Source: DASZQY01 sp036511595 | GTDB lineage: Bacteria > Pseudomonadota > Alphaproteobacteria > Rhizobiales > Kaistiaceae | DNA length: 64,000 nucleotides | NCBI GenBank assembly: GCA_036511595.1 | Contig: DATCBY010000051.1 | Coordinates: forward strand, 11,385 to 75,384 | Reading direction: 5' to 3' | Shown: positions 1 through 7,538 of the stretch, in pieces | Layout: each line of letters opens with the position of its first letter | Position numbering within the stretch: position 1 is the first letter of the stretch | Program-made: the position numbers and the translations under genes | The notes under the pieces: model-generated | Told to the model about the DNA's origin: nothing | The model's input: the letters and a program-made list of their open reading frames with translations, nothing else | Databases searched by the model: none

Positions 1-182
1 CGATACCGCTCGGCGTCTATTCTGATGTCATCGTCAAAATCGCCGGACATCCACCGATCCCCAGGACTCCCAGGCTCTGCATACAATCGAGCTTACCCGG
101 CTCTCACTGCAACCCAACTGCTGCTCCCCGGATACCGGTACATTTGCGCGGCGACGTGGGACTCAACTTCGACTCCGAAAGA

Positions 183-782
183 TTACCAGTCGATTGCTTC
201 AAGTCTGATCGAAGCAGGCAAAGAAAATCCGCTCGCCAATCCGCGCCCACCACTTTGGCCAGTCTTGAGCGCCGTCCACGCGTCCAGCACGCGATCCGCA
301 AACGCCGCTTCGTGATCGTCGGTTCCGATAGACGGATGGAGCCACTCCATTAGCGTCCACGCCGCCTCAGCGATCTGGCCCTTGGAGGCGCCCGATCGCA
401 ACCCGAGGGCACCGAGGTGGCTGCCACCCTCGACCCAGGCGACGCATTCGAGGTAGTAGATGGCGGCAGCGCGCAGAAAAAATGGATCAGCGCCGTCAAG
501 GCTCGTCTCGGGGTACTCGCGTCCTTGCGTAAAACTAGCCAGCCGGATTAAGCGCGACATTCCCGCTGGCAGCGGCTCTTGCCGAAACTTGGATTTCAAC
601 GCCGGATTTCGTACGAGGCGAAGGGCGGCATATAACGCCGCGGGCGAACCAGCCTGCGCGGCTGTTCTGACGGAGGTCGCCCATTCGACTGCAGAAGAGG
701 CGAGTCGATTGTGGAGGTCGCCGCGACTGACGTCGCCACGAGGGGGCTGGGGCACGATTTGCAGACGCGGCTTGCCCGGCAT
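183..782 (-). CDS. Hypothetical protein, 199 aa, unrecognised family
   Basis: I do not recognise this protein. It is mostly alpha-helical by composition and has no signal peptide or membrane segment. The C-terminal third reads as a compact conserved-looking domain (AEAAWTLMEWLHPSIG followed by DHEAAFADRVLDAW). A degenerate second copy of the same 3' part lies at 2272-2505 on the same strand, which shows that this reading frame has a history as a gene. I chose the ATG at 782 because GAAGG sits about 9 nt upstream; the open frame continues further upstream but that part has poor codon character. A 9-bp-stem hairpin lies just upstream of this start. It sits in a zone of insertion-sequence debris, so it is probably accessory. 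Confidence 0.55.
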   Translation of the reverse strand: MPGKPRLQIVPQPPRGDVSRGDLHNRLASSAVEWATSVRTAAQAGSPAALYAALRLVRNPALKSKFRQEPLPAGMSRLIRLASFTQGREYPETSLDGADPFFLRAAAIYYLECVAWVEGGSHLGALGLRSGASKGQIAEAAWTLMEWLHPSIGTDDHEAAFADRVLDAWTALKTGQSGGRGLASGFSLPASIRLEAIDW

Positions 783-798
783 GGCACGACCTTCAGAC

Positions 799-820
799 CT
801 ACCGATTTCACAATCGGTAG
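799..820. repeat. Perfect inverted repeat upstream of the 183-782 gene
   Basis: The arms CTACCGATT and AATCGGTAG are perfectly complementary around a 4-nt loop. On the minus strand the hairpin ends about 17 nt before the ATG at 782, between the presumed promoter and the ribosome binding site. It could be an operator or a 5' leader hairpin. It looks slightly like a tRNA anticodon arm but no other tRNA arm is present. Confidence 0.6.
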
Positions 821-1359
821 CCGCCCTCACACAGGGCACGCGGCCGCATCGAACGCCATAGCCACATAGCCTAACACAATTACGCTGGCCGACAAGAAAG
901 GGGAGGGGGCGGATTGACGGTGGGCGGCCTGACATGGACTCCAACCAGGACAAGCGGACGCGAAATCCGCCATGCAGCCGCTGGGGTACGAGGCCCCATT
1001 TGGGAGTCCGTGCGGGTCGGAGGGACATCAACGTGTGTCAACGACTGAGTCCCAAAGGCCTTCGGCGAGTCGTGGTCCCTGACGTCAGCGGGCGCCCTGC
1101 CACGAATTGGTCGGTGGCGTGCGGGTCACGAAAGGACCGCGTTTGGTGAGTGCGCGGTGCAGCGATAGAGGTAGTTCGACCACCGCCGGGAGCGGATCAT
1201 TCCAAGCGAGCGCCGCGAAGACCATGGGTTCTTGAAGGCGGATGGAGTCAGGCTGCCGGCGGCAAGGTCCTGAACCGACGCCGCCAAGTCGCGCGTGTGG
1301 CATGCATCCGGCAGTCCGCAGGATGATCCTGCTGCCAGCGGGTCGGGCTAGACCCGTGC
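821..1359. other. Non-coding or degraded stretch
   Basis: I see no supported gene here. The open frames on both strands have no recognisable motif. The right part leads directly into an IS5-family transposase remnant, so some of it may be eroded insertion-sequence DNA. Confidence 0.4.
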
Positions 1360-1491
1360 GACCGCAACGCCATCGAGCGCATGTTTGGACGCGTCAAGGA
1401 CTTCCGCCGCATCGCCACCCGCTACGACCGATCGGCCGCAAACTTCCGTGCTGCAGTCTGCCTCGCCGCCACCGTCAGCTACTGGTTATGA
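1360..1491 (+). pseudogene. IS5-family transposase, C-terminal remnant
   Basis: The last 43 codons of an IS5-family (IS427-like group) DDE transposase are intact. They include the C-terminal signature IERMFGRVKDFRRIATRYD, which carries the catalytic Glu, and the tail ending in SYWL before TGA. The preceding DNA does not continue the frame, so the N-terminal and central parts with the first two Asp residues are gone. The bases after the stop (about 1486-1507) look like the right terminal repeat. A second copy of this 3' end occurs at 2088-2126. Confidence 0.8.
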
Positions 1492-1499
1492 GTCTTATC

Positions 1500-1988
1500 C
1501 TAACCCTCTTCCCGCGACGCGCGGAAAGGGCGGATTGCTATATCGAAATGGATAGCGTCCTCGCGCTCCCCGAGGCCTTGGTACAGCGCGATCGCGGCGT
1601 CGTCACCAATATCTGCCTGAACAAAGATCGTCCACGCGCCGTATGTGCGCGCGATCTCGCACAAAGCTTGGATCAACCGCGTCGCGATCCTACGGCGTCG
1701 ATGCGCGGCGACGACGGCGAGATCGTAGAGGTAGACCTCGCGACGCGGCTGCTCGAATTTGTCGAGTTCGTAGGCGACGAGTCCACCAACCGGCTCATCG
1801 CTATCGAGCGCCGCCAGAACGATGACGTCCGTTTTCGCGAGCGCGCGCCGTAGCCAGGCGTCGTCGGGCGGATTCAGGTTGTAGGTCTCTGGCTCGCCGA
1901 ACGCGGTCCCAAACATCACATTCAGACGGCGCATCAGAGCGACGTCGTCGGGCCCGAGACGGCGGATTTGGTAAGGGAATTCAGACAT
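1500..1988 (-). CDS. AAC(3)-I-like aminoglycoside N-acetyltransferase (GNAT)
   Basis: This is a 162-residue GNAT-fold acetyltransferase that resembles the AAC(3)-I group, which acetylates the 3-amino group of gentamicin-type aminoglycosides using acetyl-CoA. Visible family signatures are KFEQPRREVYLYDLAV (residues ~78-93), then the acetyl-CoA loop region, WTIFVQADIGDDAAIALYQ, and HFDI near the end. In the acetyl-CoA loop the usual R-R-Q-G-I-A reads R-R-R-R-I-A, so the conserved Gly is replaced by Arg, which may weaken cofactor binding. The start at 1988 (MSEFPYQIRRLG) matches the family N-terminus; an in-frame ATG at 2018 is possible. The stop codon falls inside the IS5 terminal sequence at ~1500, so the last residues may have been altered by the insertion. 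Substrate and activity are inferred. Confidence 0.8.
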   Translation of the reverse strand: MSEFPYQIRRLGPDDVALMRRLNVMFGTAFGEPETYNLNPPDDAWLRRALAKTDVIVLAALDSDEPVGGLVAYELDKFEQPRREVYLYDLAVVAAHRRRRIATRLIQALCEIARTYGAWTIFVQADIGDDAAIALYQGLGEREDAIHFDIAIRPFRASREEG

Positions 1989-2087
1989 GGTCGCAGCGCC
2001 GAGGGGCGAGGCGGGCATTCCGGCGCCTCAGTGGTCGAAGTCTAAGCCCAGTCGCCGCCCACGGCCAGTGGTTACGGTATGGATCGC

Positions 2088-2126
2088 TGCTGCCATCAGC
2101 TACCGGTTATGAGTCCGGACCCTAAC
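2088..2126 (+). mobile_element. Second IS5-family 3' end remnant
   Basis: About 39 bases repeat the end of the transposase remnant at 1360-1491 and its terminal repeat: a frame ending AISYRL then TGA, followed by GTCCGGACCCTAAC. It has the same orientation as the first copy. Together they bracket the acetyltransferase gene. The rest of this second element is missing. Confidence 0.6.
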
Positions 2127-2271
2127 TCGGTGTCTGCGAAACCGGCAGCAGCTCAGAGTTATCGATCCGATCGATAACTCACCTTACTGCCACACGCGCG
2201 CGAATGACCGACTTCCGCAAGAGGGGAGACGATCCGTGAGCCAATGCTTGTTCGTGGCCTCCGCCTGTCGT

Positions 2272-2505
2272 TTAGGCCGACCAGGCATCCAGAACACGAT
2301 CGGCGAATGCCGCTTCGTGATCGGAGGTGCCGATAAACGGACGTAGCCACGCCGTCAGCGTCCACGCAGCCACTGCGATCGCGCTTGGGGTGCGTTTGAT
2401 GGCAGGCCGAGAGCACGAAAATGGCTGCGGCCCCAGCCTAAGCGAGGCATTCGAGGTAGTGAATCGAGGCAGCACTCAGAAAGAATCGGGTCGGTGCCGG
2501 CGAAA
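2272..2505 (-). pseudogene. Degenerate second copy of the 3' part of the 183-782 gene
   Basis: The translated end (AVAAWTLTAWLRPFIG, then DHEAAFADRVLDAW) matches the C-terminal third of the protein at 183-782, and the nucleotide similarity continues upstream over the YYLECVAWVEGG region. There it is broken by substitutions and frame changes, so no full-length product is possible. It has the same strand as the intact copy, about 1.7 kb away, with the IS5 remnants and the acetyltransferase gene between them. Confidence 0.7.
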
Positions 2506-2714
2506 TCAGTGTCAGCCTGCTCGGCGCCCGGTGCTCTTCGAGATTGCTGGGCGTCATGGGGCTATCGCTAGGAATAGTCCCATGACTTCCTCGCCAAGCT
2601 TATCCGCGCAAGGCGGTCACTACGACCCCCTCACCTCGGGAAAAGCACGCTCGCAGAACGTTCAGAACTTGCTGCGTGTCGCGGCATCGAGCAAGGCTTT
2701 CCTTTCGCTACCCT

Positions 2715-2984
2715 TCACAGAGCGAAGACGGCCGCGGCGGCTTTCGTGTCGCCCTTGACCGCGGCCGCAACGAGGGACTTGATTATCGCCCGCTGCTTGG
2801 TCACTTGAAACGCACGCTTCCGGTCGCCGCAGCTGATGAGCTCCGCCAACTCCTGCTGCAAATCGGTCTTGAGGTTCTTCACGCCCTTGAGGCGACCTGT
2901 GGGGTTGCCGATCGCGCCCTTCTTGAACCGCGAATGGATTGGTGGCCGGCCGTAGCCGACGTCTGAGTTGTGGTTAGACGCCAT
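2715..2984 (-). CDS. DUF5681 domain protein, probably truncated
   Basis: The 89-residue product begins with the DUF5681 pattern: VGYGRPPIHSRFKKGAIGN followed by PTGRLKGVKNLKTDLQQEL, then a helical QRAIIKSLVAAAVKGDTKA segment. DUF5681 proteins are small, often phage- or island-associated, and of unknown function. GGAGGTG lies just upstream of the ATG at 2984, a strong ribosome binding site. The frame stops soon after KAAAAVFAL, while family members are usually longer, so the C-terminus is likely lost. The start overlaps by 11 bp the end of another minus-strand open frame, which suggests an old operon. Confidence 0.7.
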   Translation of the reverse strand: MASNHNSDVGYGRPPIHSRFKKGAIGNPTGRLKGVKNLKTDLQQELAELISCGDRKRAFQVTKQRAIIKSLVAAAVKGDTKAAAAVFAL

Positions 2985-3249
2985 CGATCACCTCCGCGCC
3001 CGTTGAGCGGCGCTCTTCGGCAATCGGGGTGTCGCCGTCGATGGCTAAAAACTTATCGCCGGGCAAAGTCGGCAACCGGCGAGAACGGTCGACGAGCCTT
3101 CGCACCTTGTGCGCTGTAACGTACAGCCCGATGCGATCATGGGTTGGTAGTATTTTCGCAGAATTCTTAAACAAAATAGCTCTCCTAATGGAGAGCGCCG
3201 TCACGTGCATATTCGCAGCGGAACTACTCAGCAAACACCCGATTACCAC
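2974..3249 (-). other. Possible remnant of the gene upstream of the DUF5681 gene
   Basis: A minus-strand open frame ends with a TAA that overlaps the DUF5681 start by 11 bp. Its last ~45 codons (KVRRLVDRSRRLPTLPGD, then KFLAIDGDTPIAEERR) look like protein sequence. Its first ~40 codons do not, and no start with a binding site is visible. I read it as the 3' end of a lost neighbour gene of unknown function. Confidence 0.3.
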
Positions 3250-3371
3250 GCCAAGAACTTATCTAAATACCAAACTTCCCTGAAAGTGACCGAGATAGTG
3301 TTGACGACGCCTCCTCTGATGGTGAAAAAGCCGCTGGCGCGCGTGATATGCGGTGCGGCGCGCGTAAATCA

Positions 3372-4145
3372 AGGGCCCCGGGGCCGCGGTTGTCGACTTC
3401 GGCGAGGCGCCGCCAGAGATCGGCCGGGTGGAACAGAAGATCCACTTCTTCGCGTTTGACCTGCCGCACAGCGATGTCGTGCAGGCCTATGCGGAGAAGG
3501 CGACCGAGGCGTTCTCGGCGGAGCACACCGCGGCGTTCGGCTTCTTCGGCGGCGTGCCGAATTCGATCCTCGATGACGACACAAGGATTGCCGTAGCCCG
3601 GATTCTGGGCGACGGAACACGGAAATCGACGCGGGTATTCAACGAACTGCAGTCGCACTTCCTGTTCGAGGGTCAGTTCGGCCGTCCCGGCAAGGATAAC
3701 GACAAGCGCAACGCCGAGAGACTGGTTGGCTGGATCCGGCGGCATCCCCTGGCGCCGATGCCGCGAGTGGCAAGCCTTTCCGTGCCGAACGCGGAACTGC
3801 TCGATGGCTGCCGCCGGCGGCTCGGTGATCCGCTGCGCGGTCAGAGCGAGACGATCGGCGAACGACTGGTGCGCGACCTTGCCGTCTTCCAGGCCCTGCC
3901 GGCGACACCCTACGACGCCTGCCAGAAGAAGCCGGGGCGGTCCGCGCCCGGTCGCCGGTACACTATCGCGATACCGACTACTCGGTGTCGCTCGCCTTCG
4001 GACACCACGAGGTCCTGATCCACGGCTATGTCGAGAGGTGGTGATCGCCTGCGGCGCCGACATCATCGCCCGGCATGCCCGATTCTACTGGCGCCGGCAT
4101 CCGAACAATCTCATTCTCCACCCGCTCCTCGAATATCGATGCGGG
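3372..4145 (+). pseudogene. istA: IS21-family transposase istA, internal fragment with frameshifts
   Basis: The translation follows IstA from the early catalytic core: VVDFGEAPPEIGRVEQK, then FFAFDLPHSD, AFGFFGGVPNSILDDDTRIA, ILGDGTRKSTRVFNELQSH, FGRPGKDNDK and GERLVRDLAVFQALPATPYD. The N-terminal helix-turn-helix part is absent. The coding sequence changes frame near 3925 and again near 4035 (an apparent GA duplication), after which VVIACGADIIARHARFYW continues the IstA C-terminal half. No istB follows. It is a dead insertion-sequence remnant. Confidence 0.85.
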
Positions 4146-5027
4146 GCGGCGGCGACAAGATCATACCGTTTGCGGTCTCATCGGTGCAACCCGGCGGAAA
4201 ACCTCGCATCTGTTCCAACCTTGTGGACTCAGCCGAGCGCGATTCGGGTTGACTTGCCGAAAAGCGATCATATTTCTTGGCTGCTCATTGAGAGCGGCCT
4301 CGCCATTTGGGGCTAACAGTTAAGAGAAACCAATTTCGCGCCTCAGGTATAGAGAGTTCTCGTCTTTTTGGTTGGTCGACGTTTTAGTCGCCGAACAAAG
4401 TGCCATTTTCCCGCAGCGCCTCCGAGGAGGGACGCGATGCTTTTAGATTTCTGCGCTGCTGTTTGGCCGCGACCCGGCGACGGCAAGCTAGCGCCCAATG
4501 CCTTTCGACCGTTTGGCTGCTTCGACCGCAACCAACGGCTTTTTCTGCCCTAAAAGGTGAGAATCCCGCCTACCAAATAGGCTAAATTTCGTGACCCCCG
4601 GAGATGACTCGCTCGTCAATTCCCTGAAATATTCCCTGCTAGCAGGGAATTTGCCCGCCTCGACGACCCCAGCCCAGGACATCTTGATGGGCGACCGCCG
4701 CGGCGGCATTTGCCAAACGCCCGGAGCGCACCGGGTGCCAGCTGGTGGCCAGTCGAACTGCAGCATACAGGCGATTCAAAGTCCCAAGCGGAATCGCGCC
4801 GAGCGCGGATTGACGGAGTTGCAGTCTTCGCAAGTGGAACCGTTAGGGCCCCGACTGTGCAGGCAGGGATGAACCCTAAACTGCCGTAGGGGTTAGGACT
4901 ATTTCAGTGATATTTCTTGTCCTAAGCGGCGAACAGATCGCGCGCACCTTCGTTGGGCAGGTGCCCGGACTGAGCCAAGGCTCAGGCATTCAGCGCGTGT
5001 TCATGTTATGACGCCTATGGGACGAGG
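4146..5027. other. Intergenic region with no supported gene
   Basis: This is about 880 bp between the istA remnant and the PepSY gene. The open frames present have no recognisable domain and inconsistent codon character. The only clear structure is a perfect 20-bp palindrome at 4631-4650. The right ~150 bp should contain the promoter of the 5028 operon, but I cannot place it with confidence. Confidence 0.4.
4631..4650. repeat. Perfect 20-bp palindrome
   Basis: Both halves are ATTCCCTGCT and its exact reverse complement, with no spacer. It sits in a gene-free stretch 380 bp upstream of the PepSY-feuPQ unit. It could be a regulator site or part of a dispersed rhizobial repeat; I cannot tell which. 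Confidence 0.55.
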
Positions 5028-5390
5028 ATGTTTCATCACGCCTTTTCGGCAGTCATCCTGAGCGCCGGGATCATCCTGCGCGCCGGCCCCTTGCCGTTTG
5101 GCCTGGAACCGCGCCAGTACGTTCCTCCTCCAGCGGAATTCGTCGCCCCTCCCAGCGTTGGCGGCGGGTGTCTGTCGCCCGGCGAAGCCCGTGCCGCGGT
5201 GCAGAGCGGGCAGGTGGTGCCGCTGTCCAGCGTTCTTGGCCAGATCAGGCAGGCCGCCGGAGGCCAGATCGTTTCCACGCCCACACTCTGCAACATGGGC
5301 GGCCGGCTCATCTATTCCCTCGATGTGCTGTCGGCTGGCGCGATCACGCACATGCAGGTTGACGCCCGGACCGGCAGAATCGGTCCCTGA
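5028..5390 (+). CDS. Small periplasmic PepSY-like protein upstream of a FeuPQ-like system
   Basis: The 120-residue product begins with a hydrophobic stretch that could be a signal peptide (residues ~5-24). After a Pro-rich linker comes a PepSY-like module: CLSPGEARAAVQSGQVVPLS, a QIRQAAGGQIV helix, and a final IYSLDVLSAGAITHMQVDAR. Two Cys residues (about 48 and 88) could form a disulfide. It ends 17 bp before the response regulator gene, so the three genes are probably one transcript. In Sinorhizobium a small periplasmic protein, FeuN, encoded beside feuPQ restrains the FeuQ sensor; this gene is in the equivalent place, so a sensor-modulating role is a reasonable inference. Homology to FeuN itself is not shown here. 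Confidence 0.75.
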   Translation: MFHHAFSAVILSAGIILRAGPLPFGLEPRQYVPPPAEFVAPPSVGGGCLSPGEARAAVQSGQVVPLSSVLGQIRQAAGGQIVSTPTLCNMGGRLIYSLDVLSAGAITHMQVDARTGRIGP

Positions 5391-5407
5391 AAGAAGCGGA
5401 GGAGCCC

Positions 5408-6082
5408 GTGCGGGTTCTGGTGGTGGAAGACGACGCCGACCTCAATCGCCAGCTTGCCGAGGCGCTGCAGGGAGTCGGCTATGCGGTTGACACCGCCACG
5501 GACGGCGAACAGGGGCACTTTCTCGGCGACACGGAGCCCTATGACCTGGTCGTGCTCGACATCGGGCTGCCGGTACTCGACGGCATCAGCGTGCTTGAGA
5601 AATGGCGCCGCAACGGGCGCATCATGCCCGTCCTCATTCTGACTGCCCGCGACCGATGGAGCGACAAGGTGCGGGGCATTGACGCCGGCGCCGACGACTA
5701 TGTCGCCAAGCCCTTTCATATCGAGGAGGTGCTGGCCCGCGTCCGTGCGCTGGTGCGCCGCGCCGCCGGGCATGCGACCAACGAGATCGAGATTGGGCCG
5801 GTGCGTCTCGACAGCCGCGCCGGCAAGGTGACCGTCGACGGCAATCCGGTGAAGCTCACTTCGCACGAGTATCGCGTGCTCGAATACCTCATGCACCACC
5901 GCGATCGGGTCGTCTCCCGCACTGAGTTGATCGAGCATCTCTACGATCAGGACTTCGATCGCGACTCGAACACGATCGAGGTTTTCGTCGGCCGGCTGCG
6001 CAAGAAGATGTCGGCGGACATCATCGAGACAGTCCGCGGGCTTGGCTATCGCATCGTCGTTCCAGGCAATGCTGAAAACTAA
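5408..6082 (+). CDS. feuP: OmpR/PhoP-type response regulator, FeuP-like
   Basis: The 224-residue product has an N-terminal receiver domain (acidic pair D8/D9, phospho-acceptor D51 in VVLDIGLP, K in YVAKPFH) and a C-terminal winged helix (SHEYRVLEYLMHHRDRVVSR, FVGRLRKKM, VRGLGYRI). It is an OmpR-family transcription factor. Translation starts at a GTG with GGAG upstream. The following kinase gene overlaps its 3' end. The position directly before feuQ-like and cycHJKL genes matches the rhizobial feuPQ-cyc arrangement, where FeuP/FeuQ affect high-affinity iron uptake and cyclic glucan export; the name rests on that synteny plus sequence type. Confidence 0.85.
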   Translation: MRVLVVEDDADLNRQLAEALQGVGYAVDTATDGEQGHFLGDTEPYDLVVLDIGLPVLDGISVLEKWRRNGRIMPVLILTARDRWSDKVRGIDAGADDYVAKPFHIEEVLARVRALVRRAAGHATNEIEIGPVRLDSRAGKVTVDGNPVKLTSHEYRVLEYLMHHRDRVVSRTELIEHLYDQDFDRDSNTIEVFVGRLRKKMSADIIETVRGLGYRIVVPGNAEN

Positions 6083-7442
6083 CTCGCTCGCCTTCCGCCT
6101 CATCGCCGCCGCATCGCTGTGGAGCGCGCTCGCGCTCATCGCCGCCGGTGTCATCCTCTCCACGCTCTATCGTCACAACGCCGAGGACGCCTTCGACGAC
6201 CGCATGGGCGTCTACCTGAAGACGCTGATCGGCAATATCGCCGCGCAGGACCCGGCCGCCCCCCTGATCGACACCGGCAATCTCGGCGAGCAGCGCTTTG
6301 AGCTGCCGTATTCGGGCTGGTACTGGCAAGTGCGTCAGGCCGGCGACGGGGCGGTGGTCATTGCCTCACGCTCGCTATTCTCCGACGTGCTCGATATCGG
6401 CAAGGCAAACGGGCGCGATGTCGACGACGGCGTCACCTCGGGCAATCTCGTCGGCCCCGACCACCAATCGCTGCGCGTCCTCAACCAGACCGTCACCTTC
6501 GATCCGACGCGCAAGCTCGACGTACTGGTCGCGGGCGATGCCGGCGACATGGAAAGCCAAATCGCCAATTTCGATACCAGCGTCGCGATCACGCTGGCGG
6601 TCTTTGGCGTGGGCCTCGTTCTGGCGACGTTTTTTCAGATCCGGTGGGGACTGCGTCCGCTCGATCGCGCCCGACGCAGCCTCGCCGATCTCAGAAGCGG
6701 CAAGCAGTCGCGCGTCGAGGAGAACCTGCCGGCGGAGATCGAGCCGCTGGTCAAGGAACTGAACGCGCTGCTCGACTCCAACCAGGAAATTATCGATCGC
6801 GCGCGGACCCAGGTGGGCAATCTCGCCCACGCGTTGAAGACGCCGCTCAGCGTCGTCATCAACGAGGCACGCGCGACGGGCGGACCGTTCGGTGTGAAGG
6901 TCGCCGAGCAGGGCGAGATCATGCGCCAGCAGGTCAATCACTACCTCGACCGCGCCCGCATCGCCGCGCAGGTCGACGTCATCGGCGTCATCACTGAGGT
7001 AAATCCGGCGATCGCGCGTCTGGTGCGGGCGATGAATCGTATCTACAGCGATCGCGGCCTCGCCGTCTCCGCCGAGGGGCCGGGCCTCGCCCGCTTCCGC
7101 GGGGAGCAGCAGGACCTGGAGGAGATCGTCGGCAATCTGGTCGATAATGCTTGCAAATGGGGGCGTAGCCGCGTGGCGGTGACCACGCAATACGCGGCGC
7201 CCGAGGGTGGCGTCGGAGCGGGCCACCTTACCATCACCATCGACGACGACGGACCCGGACTCAGTCCCGCCGAGATGGAGCAGGCAGCGGAGCGCGGCCG
7301 CCGCCTCGACGAATCGAAGCCCGGCTCCGGCCTCGGGCTCTCCATCGTCACTGACCTGGTGGCGCTCTACCGGGGCACTTTTCGCCTCGACCGCTCGCCG
7401 CTCGGTGGCCTGCGCGCCGCGGTCGACCTGCCGGCGGCGTGA
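6069..7442 (+). CDS. feuQ: PhoQ-type sensor histidine kinase, FeuQ-like
   Basis: The 457-residue inner-membrane kinase has a first membrane helix (~8-30), a periplasmic sensor of about 130 residues, a second helix (VAITLAVFGVGLVLATFF), a HAMP linker, the phospho-accepting His in NLAHALKTPL, and an HATPase domain (NLVDNACKWG, DDDGPGLS, SGLGLSIV). I start it at the ATG at 6069 (MLKTNSLAFRL), which overlaps the regulator's last codons and so implies translational coupling. The short PepSY protein encoded two genes upstream is a candidate periplasmic modulator. It is followed 96 bp later by ccmI. Confidence 0.85.
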   Translation: MLKTNSLAFRLIAAASLWSALALIAAGVILSTLYRHNAEDAFDDRMGVYLKTLIGNIAAQDPAAPLIDTGNLGEQRFELPYSGWYWQVRQAGDGAVVIASRSLFSDVLDIGKANGRDVDDGVTSGNLVGPDHQSLRVLNQTVTFDPTRKLDVLVAGDAGDMESQIANFDTSVAITLAVFGVGLVLATFFQIRWGLRPLDRARRSLADLRSGKQSRVEENLPAEIEPLVKELNALLDSNQEIIDRARTQVGNLAHALKTPLSVVINEARATGGPFGVKVAEQGEIMRQQVNHYLDRARIAAQVDVIGVITEVNPAIARLVRAMNRIYSDRGLAVSAEGPGLARFRGEQQDLEEIVGNLVDNACKWGRSRVAVTTQYAAPEGGVGAGHLTITIDDDGPGLSPAEMEQAAERGRRLDESKPGSGLGLSIVTDLVALYRGTFRLDRSPLGGLRAAVDLPAA

Positions 7443-7538
7443 ATTCCCCAATCGCGCCATTGCCTTCCCCCAATTCGCGATACTATGTCTTTTGGCAACG
7501 GCTAGCCGAGGAGGCTAGACCCGTGCCCGGATATCGCG

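Noticed and set aside
799..835. tRNA-like hairpin (anticodon-arm-like loop with GTG)
   Set aside because: The loop is the wrong size for the stem, and no acceptor stem, D-arm or T-arm surrounds it.
1085..1303. 72-codon minus-strand open frame beside the IS5 remnant
   Set aside because: No similarity or start signal could be seen; it may be decayed DNA.
4343..4872. Several small open frames between the istA remnant and the PepSY gene
   Set aside because: They have no domain, no good binding site and overlap each other on both strands.
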